Source of the DNA: Gemmatimonadaceae bacterium
GTDB lineage: Bacteria > Gemmatimonadota > Gemmatimonadetes > Gemmatimonadales > Gemmatimonadaceae
Reading direction: 5' to 3'
NCBI GenBank assembly: GCA_016720905.1
Contig: JADKJT010000001.1
Coordinates: forward strand, 1 to 64,000
DNA length: 64,000 nucleotides
This document shows, one piece after another, positions 9,287-16,520 of this stretch (positions are counted from its first letter, which is position 1; each line of letters opens with the position of its first letter). The notes beneath the pieces were generated by a model. The model did not search any database and had not been told where the DNA came from. It saw nothing but the letters and a program-made list of their open reading frames with translations. Both the position numbers and the translations under genes were made by a program.

Positions 9287-10714
9287 TCACAGTCCGAACC
9301 CAAGCTGCGAGTCGGCCACCTTGCGCACGGCGGCACCCCGCTTCTGCGATGCAAAGAACTCCCACGTGCCGGCGGCAACGAGTTCGAACAACGAGGCAAC
9401 CTGATCGCCCTGTCGGCGCAACAACCGCCCGAGTCGTTGGGTATGCTGGCGGGCCCCGCCGCGCGTCGAATCGCCCAGTACAATGCCAAGCTTGGCGTTG
9501 GGCACATCCCAGCCCTCGTCAAGCACCTTCACCGAGGCTACGGCGCGCAGCGTGCCCTCGCGCATGGCGCCGAGGATGGCATGACGCTCGGAGGCCGGCG
9601 TGGAGGCACTGATGAGTGGGATCGCGAGCCGTCGCGACAGTTCCATGGCCACGTCGGTCCCCCCGCAGAACAGCACCGCCTGTTCATTGGGGAACAGGCG
9701 CAGCACGCGGGCACTCTCGTCGAACTTGGACTCGGCCATGCGCACAATGCGTTCGCGTTCACGAAAGGCACGCAGGGCGCGACGCGCATCCGGCGATCGA
9801 CGCGCGCTGGCAGCGAACAGCTTCCAGGCGTCCTCCGGCAACTCGGCTCGTGCTCGCCATTGGGAACGCTCTGCATATCCCTCGAACCGCTCGGATTCGG
9901 CGTCATACCGGGCGCGTTCAGATGGCGTGAGATCGACATACCGGCGCTCGATGGCAAATCGGGCGAGTTCGGCGTCGGTCATCTCGCCAATCGTACGACG
10001 ATAGACCACCGGCCCGAGTGCGCGCACCAGCCAACTGTCGTGACCGTCGGGATAGGTCGCGGTCAGGCCAAGCCGATGCGGCGCGGGCGCGATGATCAAC
10101 GCGTCCAGTCGCGTGCGTGCCTCGCCCGTGGCACGGTCGGCCAGATGGTGCACCTCATCACACACCAGCAGCGCAAATCGCGCCCCATGACGCTCGAGGA
10201 GGGTGAAGGCGGAGTTGTACGTCGTGACCGTGAGTGCGCGCACTTCCTTCTCATCACCGTAAAACGCGCCCACGTGCTCGGCGCCAAACGCATCGGCCAG
10301 TTGGGTGAACCATTGCGACACAAGCGCCCGCGTGGGGACGATGATGCAGGCGTTCATGCCCGTACGGTGGATCGCCAGCAGCGCCACAAGCGTCTTGCCG
10401 GCGCCGGTGGGCAACACCACCGTGCCTCGTTGACCAGCCGCCATCCAACGCGACACCGCCTCCTGTTGGGCCTCGCGCGGTGTCCGTGGGTCGAGCAGCG
10501 GAGCCTCGAACACGCCAGACGCCGCCGACGCCTCGCGGATGTCGCGCGCCATCGCCCACTCGCGCAGTTCCGGATACCGGGCCCCAGCCGCCACCAGCGC
10601 GTCGAGTCGCGGGTCCTGCTGCATCCAGTCCGGCGCTTCGGCGGCAGGGACACCGCGAAGGATTGCGAGGCCGGCGCGAAAGGCGATGGAAGGCGGGACA
10701 TGGGGCGGGAGCAT
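9287..10714 (-). CDS. XPB/Rad25-like superfamily 2 DNA helicase
   Basis: About 475 residues from ATG 10714; the longer open frame upstream has no family-like sequence. Motif I is LPTGAGKT, motif II CDEVHHL, motif III LTATYP and motif VI QRLGRLLRR, with the helicase C domain (VASVKVLDEGWDVPNA) between. This is the SF2 XPB/Rad25 layout, an ATP-driven 3'-5' DNA translocase. No long N-terminal extension is present. The Bax1-like nuclease follows after 7 nt, as in archaeal XPB-Bax1 pairs. The AbiE toxin gene ends 64 nt upstream in the same direction, so all four may share a transcript. Either repair or phage defence fits; the sequence does not decide. Confidence 0.85.
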   Translation of the reverse strand: MLPPHVPPSIAFRAGLAILRGVPAAEAPDWMQQDPRLDALVAAGARYPELREWAMARDIREASAASGVFEAPLLDPRTPREAQQEAVSRWMAAGQRGTVVLPTGAGKTLVALLAIHRTGMNACIIVPTRALVSQWFTQLADAFGAEHVGAFYGDEKEVRALTVTTYNSAFTLLERHGARFALLVCDEVHHLADRATGEARTRLDALIIAPAPHRLGLTATYPDGHDSWLVRALGPVVYRRTIGEMTDAELARFAIERRYVDLTPSERARYDAESERFEGYAERSQWRARAELPEDAWKLFAASARRSPDARRALRAFRERERIVRMAESKFDESARVLRLFPNEQAVLFCGGTDVAMELSRRLAIPLISASTPASERHAILGAMREGTLRAVASVKVLDEGWDVPNAKLGIVLGDSTRGGARQHTQRLGRLLRRQGDQVASLFELVAAGTWEFFASQKRGAAVRKVADSQLGFGL

Positions 10715-10778
10715 GGTGAGAGTTACCCGGCGAGCCTCCCGGCGGCCACTGTCTCCGACTGGGATCATGCCCGCGGCT

Positions 10779-11606
10779 TCATGCCCAGCGCGACTCGTTG
10801 GATTCCCAGATCGCGTCGAGTCCACCAGCCAGCACTGGGTCGAGAAATGACCTCGCGGCCTGTTCCACCGCCTCAAGGGTTGGCCACGCGAGCCGGTCGT
10901 CACGCGCCATCGCTGCGTACGGAATCGCCCACGACACGGGAGGCTCCGGAAGCCTCGAGGGGAATGGATGCGTGTTTCGGAAGGCAAACGTCAACTCCAG
11001 TGCTGCGCGAAGACGTTGCGCCTCGAGACGCTGTATCGTGCCAAGAAGCGCGATATCCGGCAAATCCTTCACGCGCGAATTCGTGCGTGAACGTGGCATG
11101 GTGTACGCGTGGAGTTTTTCCGCGATATGTGTTTCGATCGGGTACAGACGAAGGGTTGGGGGCGCGATGCCAGCGAATGCCAGCGTGTCGTCGGCTTCCA
11201 CGGTGTCCGGCTCGCCAAAGATCGGATCGCCAAACGCGACGTCAACGCCGAAACGCTGGCCATACAGTTTTCCCGCGATCTGGCACTCGACACGAAATCG
11301 CACGCCTTCGTATGGCATGCCCTCGTTCTGAATGAGATCGGCACCTTCGTCTGCGGCGACCTCGAAACGCATAAAGTCCCGCAGATCTCGGCGCCCGGCC
11401 TTCTGCAGCGCGGTCAGCACGCCACTCGCGGGCCCGGTCATTCTGAAATCAACGTCTTTCGTGGTGCGGGCGCGCTGCAACCTGAGTTCCAGCGCCAGCC
11501 CACCCTTGAGTATCGCGGCGTCACCAAACTCTTCCACCACGCGGCCCCCACAGCCGCTCAGGCGCTGCTTGAATGCCTCAGGTGATGCGTACGCGCGAAC
11601 ACTCAT
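10779..11606 (-). CDS. abiEii: AbiEii/AbiGii-type nucleotidyltransferase toxin
   Basis: 275 residues. AbiEii toxins are DNA polymerase beta-like nucleotidyltransferases that block growth; in type IV toxin-antitoxin systems they are countered by the AbiEi regulator without direct binding. The N-terminal part shows ILKGGLALELRL followed by TTKDVDFRM, the GG...DVD active-site arrangement of the family. The start ATG overlaps the stop of the AbiEi gene by 4 nt (ATGA), the usual arrangement for these pairs. The C-terminal half includes EKLHAY, also typical. It is followed by the XPB-Bax1 pair, which is not part of known AbiE loci. Confidence 0.88.
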   Translation of the reverse strand: MSVRAYASPEAFKQRLSGCGGRVVEEFGDAAILKGGLALELRLQRARTTKDVDFRMTGPASGVLTALQKAGRRDLRDFMRFEVAADEGADLIQNEGMPYEGVRFRVECQIAGKLYGQRFGVDVAFGDPIFGEPDTVEADDTLAFAGIAPPTLRLYPIETHIAEKLHAYTMPRSRTNSRVKDLPDIALLGTIQRLEAQRLRAALELTFAFRNTHPFPSRLPEPPVSWAIPYAAMARDDRLAWPTLEAVEQAARSFLDPVLAGGLDAIWESNESRWA

Positions 11607-12187
11607 GTCGCCAACCCTCCGAACGGCGCAAGTGCCACATCAACGTCAGCCAACTCGGCTTTCGTCACGATGCCGCGCCGCAGCGCCTGCCGCGCCGCGT
11701 CACGCAACACGTCCGGCGACGTGCCCGCGCGCGCGCATTCGTTCATGGCACGGGCCGCACCGCTGATCGGTACCGCTCCGTACCACGTGCGCTCTTCCGC
11801 CACCAGATCCGCGAAGTGCAGCACGATACCCTGTGGCACTCTCAATCGCCGAGCGCGCCACGCCACGGGCAACGTGAGGTGCACAACGGCAGGCAGGATA
11901 TCGGAGAGCCCGTGAAGCGCGAGTGCGGTCTGATGTGAAACGACACCGGCACGTTCGGACCAGAGCCATGCCCGCACCAGACTTTCATTGTCGCCCGCAG
12001 GGAAATGGACGAGACGATACAGGCCACGCCGAAGGCGGATAATGCGTCCCGCCCCGAGATGGTGGGCCAGGAGTTGGGGCGAATACCCCGCCGCCGCTGC
12101 CTGTGCCGTGGTGAAATTCCCCTCCTGCGCCGCTGCAATTTCAAAGAGGCGATCCCAGTTGGGCTGCGGCTCGTCGTGTTCGTCCAT
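11603..12187 (-). CDS. abiEi: AbiEi-type antitoxin and transcriptional repressor
   Basis: 194 residues. N-terminal winged helix (residues ~12-60: FTTAQAAAAGYS, then HHLGAGRIIRLRRGLYRL), the classic AbiEi_4/Rv2827c-type start, followed by the antitoxin C-terminal domain with VSHQTALALHGLSD and LRDAARQALRRG. AbiEi represses its own operon and neutralises AbiEii. ATG 12187 is preceded by AAAGGA at a workable distance and by AT-richer DNA. An inverted repeat overlaps the start codon (12178-12195). First gene of the four-gene operon. Confidence 0.88.
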   Translation of the reverse strand: MDEHDEPQPNWDRLFEIAAAQEGNFTTAQAAAAGYSPQLLAHHLGAGRIIRLRRGLYRLVHFPAGDNESLVRAWLWSERAGVVSHQTALALHGLSDILPAVVHLTLPVAWRARRLRVPQGIVLHFADLVAEERTWYGAVPISGAARAMNECARAGTSPDVLRDAARQALRRGIVTKAELADVDVALAPFGGLAT

Positions 12188-12195
12188 ACACGAAC
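12178..12195 (-). promoter_or_regulatory. Inverted repeat over the abiEi start, candidate AbiEi operator
   Basis: GTTCGT (12178-12183) and ACGAAC (12190-12195) form a 6-bp inverted repeat with a 6-bp spacer that contains the abiEi ATG. AbiEi proteins of known systems bind inverted repeats in their own promoter. Position and symmetry fit; the short arm length leaves room for chance. Confidence 0.4.
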
Positions 12196-12271
12196 ATTAA
12201 GTATTCCTTTAGTTTCGCGCAATCCGAAACTCTCTGAATTCGCGGAGGGGAGCGCGGCTCCCCTGCCCGCG

Positions 12272-12904
12272 TCACCGCGCAGGCCGTGCCAGGGCAATCG
12301 GTGCACTGATCGGTACGTCCACCCCCGCCACCCACTCCTGTTCGTCACGCGCAAGCTCCTTGCATCCATCAGGAACCGGCACCTGCGCGGGTGCGACGAC
12401 GCGCCCACCCGCGCGCACCACCCGCGGTGCGTCCGCCAGCAATGCCGCGTGCGCAAAATCGACCGCCAGACCATCTAGCGATGCGTTGGCGAGCGGCAGC
12501 GACGAGACATTGCCGATGACGAGCTGATCGAACCGCGTGTCCGCACCAACGACACTCGGCGCATTCACGACGATGCATTGTGCGCCGGTGGCGTCTTCGA
12601 TGGCGCCGGCCGCCGCACCGTATGTCCCGCACAGTAGTGCACGCGCGCCGGGATCGCCAAGCGCAAGCAATGCGGCAACGCGCACGGGGTCGACGGATGC
12701 CGCTTGCGCGACCGGCAGAGCCGCGCCGCCCTCACCGGTCAGCCACGCCACACCATCCCGCACCGCATACTCGGCCCCGCACACCGAGCATCCCAATGTC
12801 GCCTCAATCAGCCGGTCACCGTCACGACGAATAGCCACAGTGACCAGCGGAGATGATGCGTGCGCCGCCGGACAGCGGAGCAGCGCAATCGTCTCAATGC
12901 GCAC
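12272..12904 (-). CDS. Trm112-like zinc-ribbon protein with reduced methyltransferase-like domain
   Basis: 210 residues from GTG 12904, 18 nt after the stop of the lectin-like gene and probably cotranscribed. The N-terminus has an LRCPAAH knuckle and then LGCSVCGAEYAVRDGVAWL, the pattern of the Trm112/YbaR family, which carries zinc and partners methyltransferases. The remaining ~140 residues contain an FDQLVIGNVSSLPLANASLD segment like the end of a class I SAM-dependent methyltransferase fold, but the GxGxG SAM-binding loop is not evident. Function unknown. Confidence 0.5.
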   Translation of the reverse strand: MRIETIALLRCPAAHASSPLVTVAIRRDGDRLIEATLGCSVCGAEYAVRDGVAWLTGEGGAALPVAQAASVDPVRVAALLALGDPGARALLCGTYGAAAGAIEDATGAQCIVVNAPSVVGADTRFDQLVIGNVSSLPLANASLDGLAVDFAHAALLADAPRVVRAGGRVVAPAQVPVPDGCKELARDEQEWVAGVDVPISAPIALARPAR

Positions 12905-12922
12905 GCGCCTACGCCCCGGAGG

Positions 12923-13558
12923 TCACACCGCGAAGCAGTAGAACAGCCCCGCCCCGCCACTGCCCCGCAGGTTCTCCTGGCTGCACCCGCGCGACGGATG
13001 CGCGTTGTTCCACGACGTGGGGTTGGTGCCACCACCCTGACGATCATGATGGCCCAATGACGCCGCGCCGGCCGCGTTACTGGTCCAGTTGCGGCAGGTG
13101 CTGTCGGTGGTATCCGACGACACGCGGCCATCGAGCCCCGCACCCGTCATGATGTCGTGCGTGTTGGGCGTGTCGCCGCGACCGTTCACCACCGCGCCCT
13201 TCTCGGTGAGACTGTTCTCTTTCGACAACTTGTTGTTGTCGCTGTGCAGGTCGTCCACGCTGGTGGCCACCACCACGCCCTTCGCATTCACCCATGGACC
13301 CTTGCCAATGCGGTCACGCGCGTTGACCGCCTTGAGTGGACCCACAGCCTGCTGGCTCAAGTACGCGTGCCACGTCTTGCCGGTTACACCCGCCGCTTCA
13401 GCGAGGCGTTTGCAGTGCGCGTCAGCTCCGGCCAGTCCACCAAGATTGGCGCCATCACCGATGCCGACGCTGGTGATGAAGAAGCTCAGAGTGGCGGGCT
13501 GGTTTGCAGGGGACGCGGCCAGTGATGACAATGCGGTGACAAGGATCAGGCGGAACAT
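12923..13558 (-). CDS. Secreted lectin/endostatin-like domain protein
   Basis: 211 residues. ATG 13558 is preceded by GGAGG at good spacing. A short hydrophobic N-terminus (residues 1-17) looks like a signal peptide. The mature part has GADAHCKRLAEAAG, TWHAYLS and several Cys plus Trp/Asn-rich loops, resembling the C-type-lectin-like/DUF1554 fold of bacterial surface proteins. It would act outside the cytoplasm, perhaps in glycan binding; no substrate is suggested. The GACGGGA hairpin lies just upstream. Confidence 0.55.
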   Translation of the reverse strand: MFRLILVTALSSLAASPANQPATLSFFITSVGIGDGANLGGLAGADAHCKRLAEAAGVTGKTWHAYLSQQAVGPLKAVNARDRIGKGPWVNAKGVVVATSVDDLHSDNNKLSKENSLTEKGAVVNGRGDTPNTHDIMTGAGLDGRVSSDTTDSTCRNWTSNAAGAASLGHHDRQGGGTNPTSWNNAHPSRGCSQENLRGSGGAGLFYCFAV

Positions 13559-13589
13559 GGAGCCTCCAGGGAATGGGTTGCTGTAGTCT

Positions 13590-13671
13590 AAGACGGGAGA
13601 CTGGAGACGGGAGACGGGAGACGTCCAGTCGGCGGGATGTCTCCCGTCTGCCGTCTCCAGTCTCCCGTCTT
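13590..13671. repeat. GACGGGA heptad inverted repeat (family A, copy 1), 33-bp arms
   Basis: Left arm 13590-13622 and right arm 13639-13671 are reverse complements at 32 of 33 positions, with a 16-nt loop. Each arm is built of 7-bp units (GACGGGA and variants). It begins 6 nt past the stop of the short-chain reductase gene on the minus strand and could end that operon's transcripts. No T-tract follows. Confidence 0.9.
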
Positions 13672-13676
13672 CACCA

Positions 13677-14384
13677 CTACGACCTCGAAATCCTCACCTC
13701 ATCCACATTCACATGTGCCGGACGCGTGACCGCCCAGACCACCGCGTCCGCCACATCGGAGGGGCGCAGCATGTTCGCGCGCTTCGGAAATCCGGGGCTG
13801 TTGTCAGGATCGATCGCGTCCCAGATGGGCGTATCGGTTGCCGTTGGCGACACCAAGGTGCTGCGCACACCGGTGCCCGTGAGTTCCTGGCGCAGCACCT
13901 CCTGCATGGCGCGCTGGCCGTGCTTGCTGGCGGCATAGGCGCCGTTGCCGGCGAACACGGTGCGATCGGCCACCGAGCCGATGGTGACCACATGCCCAGT
14001 GCCATGGGCTTTCATGTCAGGCAGCAGCGCGCGCAACAAGTAGAACGGTGCCACCAGGTTTACACGCACCGCATGCTCGAACTCGGCAGGGTTCATCACG
14101 TCCAACGCCGCCAACGGGAACAGCCCCGCATTGTTCACCAGAATGTCTGGTGCCGCACCGGCGGCACGCAGCGCATCGCACACGGCCGCTACGGCGTTCG
14201 CGTCCGTGACATCGCACGGCACCACCTGCGCGCGCTCACCGATGGCCGCCGCGACTTCACGCAGCGTGTCGGCACCGCGCGCCACCAGCGTGACCTGGGC
14301 CCCCGCGCCCGCCAACGCTTCGGCGATGGCGCGCCCAATGCCGCGCGAGGCGCCTGTCACCAACGCGTGGCGACCGGCCAGCAC
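13677..14384 (-). CDS. Short-chain dehydrogenase/reductase, candidate sepiapterin-type reductase
   Basis: 235 residues. Classical SDR: cofactor loop TGASRGIG (residues ~9-16), NNAG, and the catalytic Ser and YxxxK in GSVADRT and AYAASKHG. Start chosen at GTG 14384, separated from the folE stop by 2 nt; the open frame upstream is only folE in another frame. It is third in an operon after a eukaryote-like PTPS and GTP cyclohydrolase I. In tetrahydrobiopterin synthesis those two enzymes are followed by sepiapterin reductase, an SDR, so that role is inferred. From sequence alone any SDR substrate is possible. Confidence 0.78.
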   Translation of the reverse strand: MLAGRHALVTGASRGIGRAIAEALAGAGAQVTLVARGADTLREVAAAIGERAQVVPCDVTDANAVAAVCDALRAAGAAPDILVNNAGLFPLAALDVMNPAEFEHAVRVNLVAPFYLLRALLPDMKAHGTGHVVTIGSVADRTVFAGNGAYAASKHGQRAMQEVLRQELTGTGVRSTLVSPTATDTPIWDAIDPDNSPGFPKRANMLRPSDVADAVVWAVTRPAHVNVDEVRISRS

Positions 14385-14386
14385 GC

Positions 14387-15067
14387 TCAGAACGCCTCCG
14401 ACCGGCTGTGCGCGAGCCCCAGAAACTCGCTGCGCGTTTTTGCGTCGTCGCGGAACAGCCCGCGCAACGACGACGTGATGGTGCGCGAGCTCTGCTTCTC
14501 CACGCCGCGCATCATCATGCACAAATGCACGGCATCGATGACCACGCCCACTCCCTTGGGCTGCAACACCTCTTCCAGCGCGTTGGCAATCTGCTCGCCC
14601 AGCCGTTCCTGCACCTGCAGCCGGCGCGCGAACACTTCCACCACCCGCGGCAACTTGGACAGCCCGACAATCCTGCCGTTGGGGATATAGGCAATGTGCA
14701 CGCGTCCGAAAAACGGCAGCATGTGATGCTCGCACATCGAGTACATCTCGATATCGCGCACCATCACCATGTTTTCGTGCGACTCCTCGAACAGCGCGTC
14801 CCCAATCACTTCCCTGGGATCGAGCTCGTAGCCGCGCGTAAGCCAGCTCAGTGACTTCGCCACACGGCTGGGGGTCTTGAGCAGCCCGTCACGCGTGGGA
14901 TCCTCACCAATCAGTTCGATCTGACGACGGATGATGTCCTCGAACTCGGTCATCCGCGCATCGTTGATGACGAGGTCGTCGGAGTCGACCGTGGACAGCG
15001 CTGCCGACCCGACGCCGGCGGGAATGGCACGCATCGAACGTTTCACGGGCGTATTAATCGCCTTCAT
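14387..15067 (-). CDS. folE: GTP cyclohydrolase I
   Basis: Converts GTP to 7,8-dihydroneopterin triphosphate, the entry to folate and biopterin. About 226 residues. Zinc ligands are visible in MCEHHMLPFFG and later HLCMMMRGV; IEMYS and QVQERL are also family-typical. The start may be ATG 15067 or ATG 15076; both overlap the end of the PTPS gene, so the two are translationally coupled. The enzyme itself serves either folate or BH4; the flanking PTPS and SDR genes point to biopterin. Confidence 0.93.
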   Translation of the reverse strand: MKAINTPVKRSMRAIPAGVGSAALSTVDSDDLVINDARMTEFEDIIRRQIELIGEDPTRDGLLKTPSRVAKSLSWLTRGYELDPREVIGDALFEESHENMVMVRDIEMYSMCEHHMLPFFGRVHIAYIPNGRIVGLSKLPRVVEVFARRLQVQERLGEQIANALEEVLQPKGVGVVIDAVHLCMMMRGVEKQSSRTITSSLRGLFRDDAKTRSEFLGLAHSRSEAF

Positions 15068-15467
15068 ATTCGGCATAGTTCTGATCGGTTTCCCAGAGAC
15101 GCAAGCGCACGAGTTGCGCTGGCGCCACCGCAGGGGCTATCACCCGCCACATGGCGACCACAATATTCTCGGTGGTCGGAATGATCCCGTGCGTGTACTC
15201 AACGTCGATATTGAAATTGCGGTGATCGGTTTTCTCAATCACTTCCCGATCGACGATATCGCGCAAATACCCCAGGTCGATGACGTAACCGGTGCGCTCG
15301 TCAATCGATCCCTTGACCGCCACTTCCAACCGGTAATTGTGACCGTGCCAATTGGGATTGTTGCACTTGCCGAAGAGGCGGGCGTTCTCCTCGTCGGACA
15401 GCGCTGGATTGTGCACGCGGTGCGCGGCGTTGAAGCGCAGGACGCGGGTGACGGTGACGAGAGGCAT
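15054..15467 (-). CDS. 6-pyruvoyl-tetrahydropterin synthase, eukaryotic-like
   Basis: 137 residues from ATG 15467. Zinc ligands are His16 and the HGH at 41-43; the catalytic Cys35 lies in GKCNNPNWHGHNY, with Asp81-His82 (TDHRN) and Glu126 (WETD). Five residues separate Cys from HGH, as in animal PTPS, whereas QueD has CxxxHGH, so biopterin rather than queuosine synthesis is favoured. The enzyme forms 6-pyruvoyl-tetrahydropterin from dihydroneopterin triphosphate, the product of the next gene. The reading frame is open upstream into a relict four-helix-bundle ORF through a GACGGGA repeat; I do not regard that as part of this protein. Confidence 0.88.
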   Translation of the reverse strand: MPLVTVTRVLRFNAAHRVHNPALSDEENARLFGKCNNPNWHGHNYRLEVAVKGSIDERTGYVIDLGYLRDIVDREVIEKTDHRNFNIDVEYTHGIIPTTENIVVAMWRVIAPAVAPAQLVRLRLWETDQNYAEYEGD

Positions 15468-15509
15468 AGGGAAGGATAGAACCGGTTTGGCGGACGGTTG
15501 GTTCCCTTT

Positions 15510-15549
15510 AAGACTGGAGACGGGAGAGGGAAGACGGGAGAGGGTCGGG
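15510..15549. repeat. GACGGGA heptad array (family A, copy 2)
   Basis: Degenerate 7-bp units (GACTGGA, GACGGGA, GAGGGAA) upstream of the PTPS gene. A family member in opposite orientation lies at 15971-15997, so the pair brackets a ~420-bp segment carrying a relict four-helix-bundle ORF. Confidence 0.7.
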
Positions 15550-15881
15550 GGGACGGGCTCCCGGAAGACTCGGGACTTGGGGCGCCGACTCGGGGCTGGG
15601 CGTTGGAACCGACGGCGAAGGGCGTACAGCATCCAGGTGAACTCCCGGAGTTCGGAGTGCCACCTCACAATCGACGTGGCAGGCAAGATCCCGACGCCGC
15701 GCAGAAACGCCAGATGGCTCTTGGACTCGGCCACCGAGGCCAGCGCATGGCCGATGTACCGAACGAATTGCGGGTCACTATTCTCTCCCGAGCCCTCGGC
15801 GATATTCGCGGGAATGGAGGCAATCGATCGCTCCAACTGCTCCAGCGTGGAAACCCGATCGCGAAACGGAACGCGCCGCAC
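15550..15881 (-). pseudogene. Truncated four-helix-bundle (23S rRNA intervening-sequence type) ORF
   Basis: The translation contains SIPANIAEGSGENSD, then FVRYIGHALASVAESKSHL and a final helix, a clear match to the four-helix-bundle/S23 family found in 23S rRNA intervening sequences and as stand-alone ORFs. The usual ~30 N-terminal residues are missing: the frame begins near GTG 15881 and an in-frame TAG lies 10 codons upstream. The 3' end has no stop and runs through the GACGGGA repeat into the PTPS gene. It is flanked by inverted family-A repeats and looks like a decayed mobile passenger. Confidence 0.65.
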
Positions 15882-16266
15882 CGCGCGGTGACCTTGGCGC
15901 GTCGGCTAAGCGCTGTGGTTGTGTCCGGTCTTATCCACAAAGCCCGCCCTCACCCCCCCGCCCAAACATTCCCGTCCCAGTCCAGTCTCCCGTCTTATTA
16001 ATGCAAAACCCCGCTTTCGCGGAGGCTCAGCATGTCGGAACGAAGAGGCGATCTTGAAGCCCAAAGAATACTGATGAAGCCCTCACCGCGCTTTCGCCTT
16101 CCCCGCACTGGGGCATGACGTTCACACAGTCTGTTGGACCTCTTCTAAGGACTTATCGGCTCAAGAAGTAATTCTCTCCGCCCCGAACACCAACCACACG
16201 ATTATCTTACTCTTCGTGTAACACCAGACGCAATTGGTACTTTACCCTTCGTACCGAGATCCCGAT
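15882..16266. other. Gene-poor stretch with repeat arm, hairpin and a possible very short ORF
   Basis: No standard gene. Contents: a GACGGGA-type arm (15971-15997); an imperfect hairpin near 16009-16025 (CCCCGC, loop TTTC, GCGG plus A-bulged GG); and a 28-codon ORF at 16032-16118 (+) starting MSERRGDL with GGAGG at 16021-16025. The ORF shows no known family and may be chance. The remainder, up to the small membrane protein, shows nothing I recognise. Confidence 0.4.
15971..15997. repeat. GACGGGA heptad array, inverted orientation (family A, copy 3)
   Basis: Units read as TCCCGTC, AGTCTCC and CCGTCTT on the + strand, that is, in inverted orientation relative to 15510-15549. It closes the segment that contains the four-helix-bundle relict. 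Confidence 0.65.
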
Positions 16267-16449
16267 ATGGATCGCTACATCATTGCCGCACTTGTCATGC
16301 TCATCGTCTGGGCCGGTGTGACGTTCACCACCGAAGCACCGGGCGCGATTCATCTGCTGTTGACGGGCGGAGTCTTTCTGCTTATTTGGCGGATCGTCGC
16401 GCGCGGCACCCCAGCAAGCGGAACTAGTGGGAAAACGACGTGCCAGTAA
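16267..16449 (+). CDS. Small two-span membrane protein, lmo0937/DUF5670-like
   Basis: 60 residues from ATG 16267. Two hydrophobic segments (residues ~4-22 and ~29-48) are joined by a short turn with a GAIHLLL motif, as in the small lmo0937/DUF5670 membrane proteins of unknown function. It is a lone gene, convergent with the GNAT gene, and separated from it by a family-A repeat. Start chosen because it begins the first membrane span at the usual distance. Confidence 0.6.
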   Translation: MDRYIIAALVMLIVWAGVTFTTEAPGAIHLLLTGGVFLLIWRIVARGTPASGTSGKTTCQ

Positions 16450-16451
16450 CC

Positions 16452-16516
16452 GACTAGACGGTAGACACCCAGCAAGCGGGACGTCTCCCGTCTCCATTCT
16501 CCCGTCTCCCGTCTTT
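16452..16516. repeat. GACGGGA heptad inverted repeat (family A, copy 4)
   Basis: Left units GACTAGACGGTAGAC (16452-16466) face right units of TCTCCCG type (16483-16516). It fills the gap between two convergent genes and ends 4 nt from the GNAT stop. Confidence 0.75.
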
Positions 16517-16520
16517 CTTT

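Noticed and set aside
9284..11335. Long open frame (683 codons) on the + strand
   Set aside because: It lies antisense to the XPB-like and AbiEii genes, which have clear motifs; the + product has low-complexity Arg/Gly/His-rich sequence typical of antisense frames in G+C-rich DNA.
13590..13671. Repeat array considered as CRISPR
   Set aside because: Units are 7 bp, directly adjacent and inverted; no 20-40-bp repeats with unique spacers and no cas genes.
15550..15881. N-terminal extension of the PTPS protein
   Set aside because: In frame without a stop, but it belongs to the four-helix-bundle family and is joined through a repeat; PTPS homologues start at the ATG at 15467.
16009..16025. Intrinsic terminator on the minus strand
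   Set aside because: A T-run follows a bulged stem, but the nearest upstream minus-strand gene ends 500 bp away and a + strand gene lies between; kept only as a note in the gene-poor stretch.
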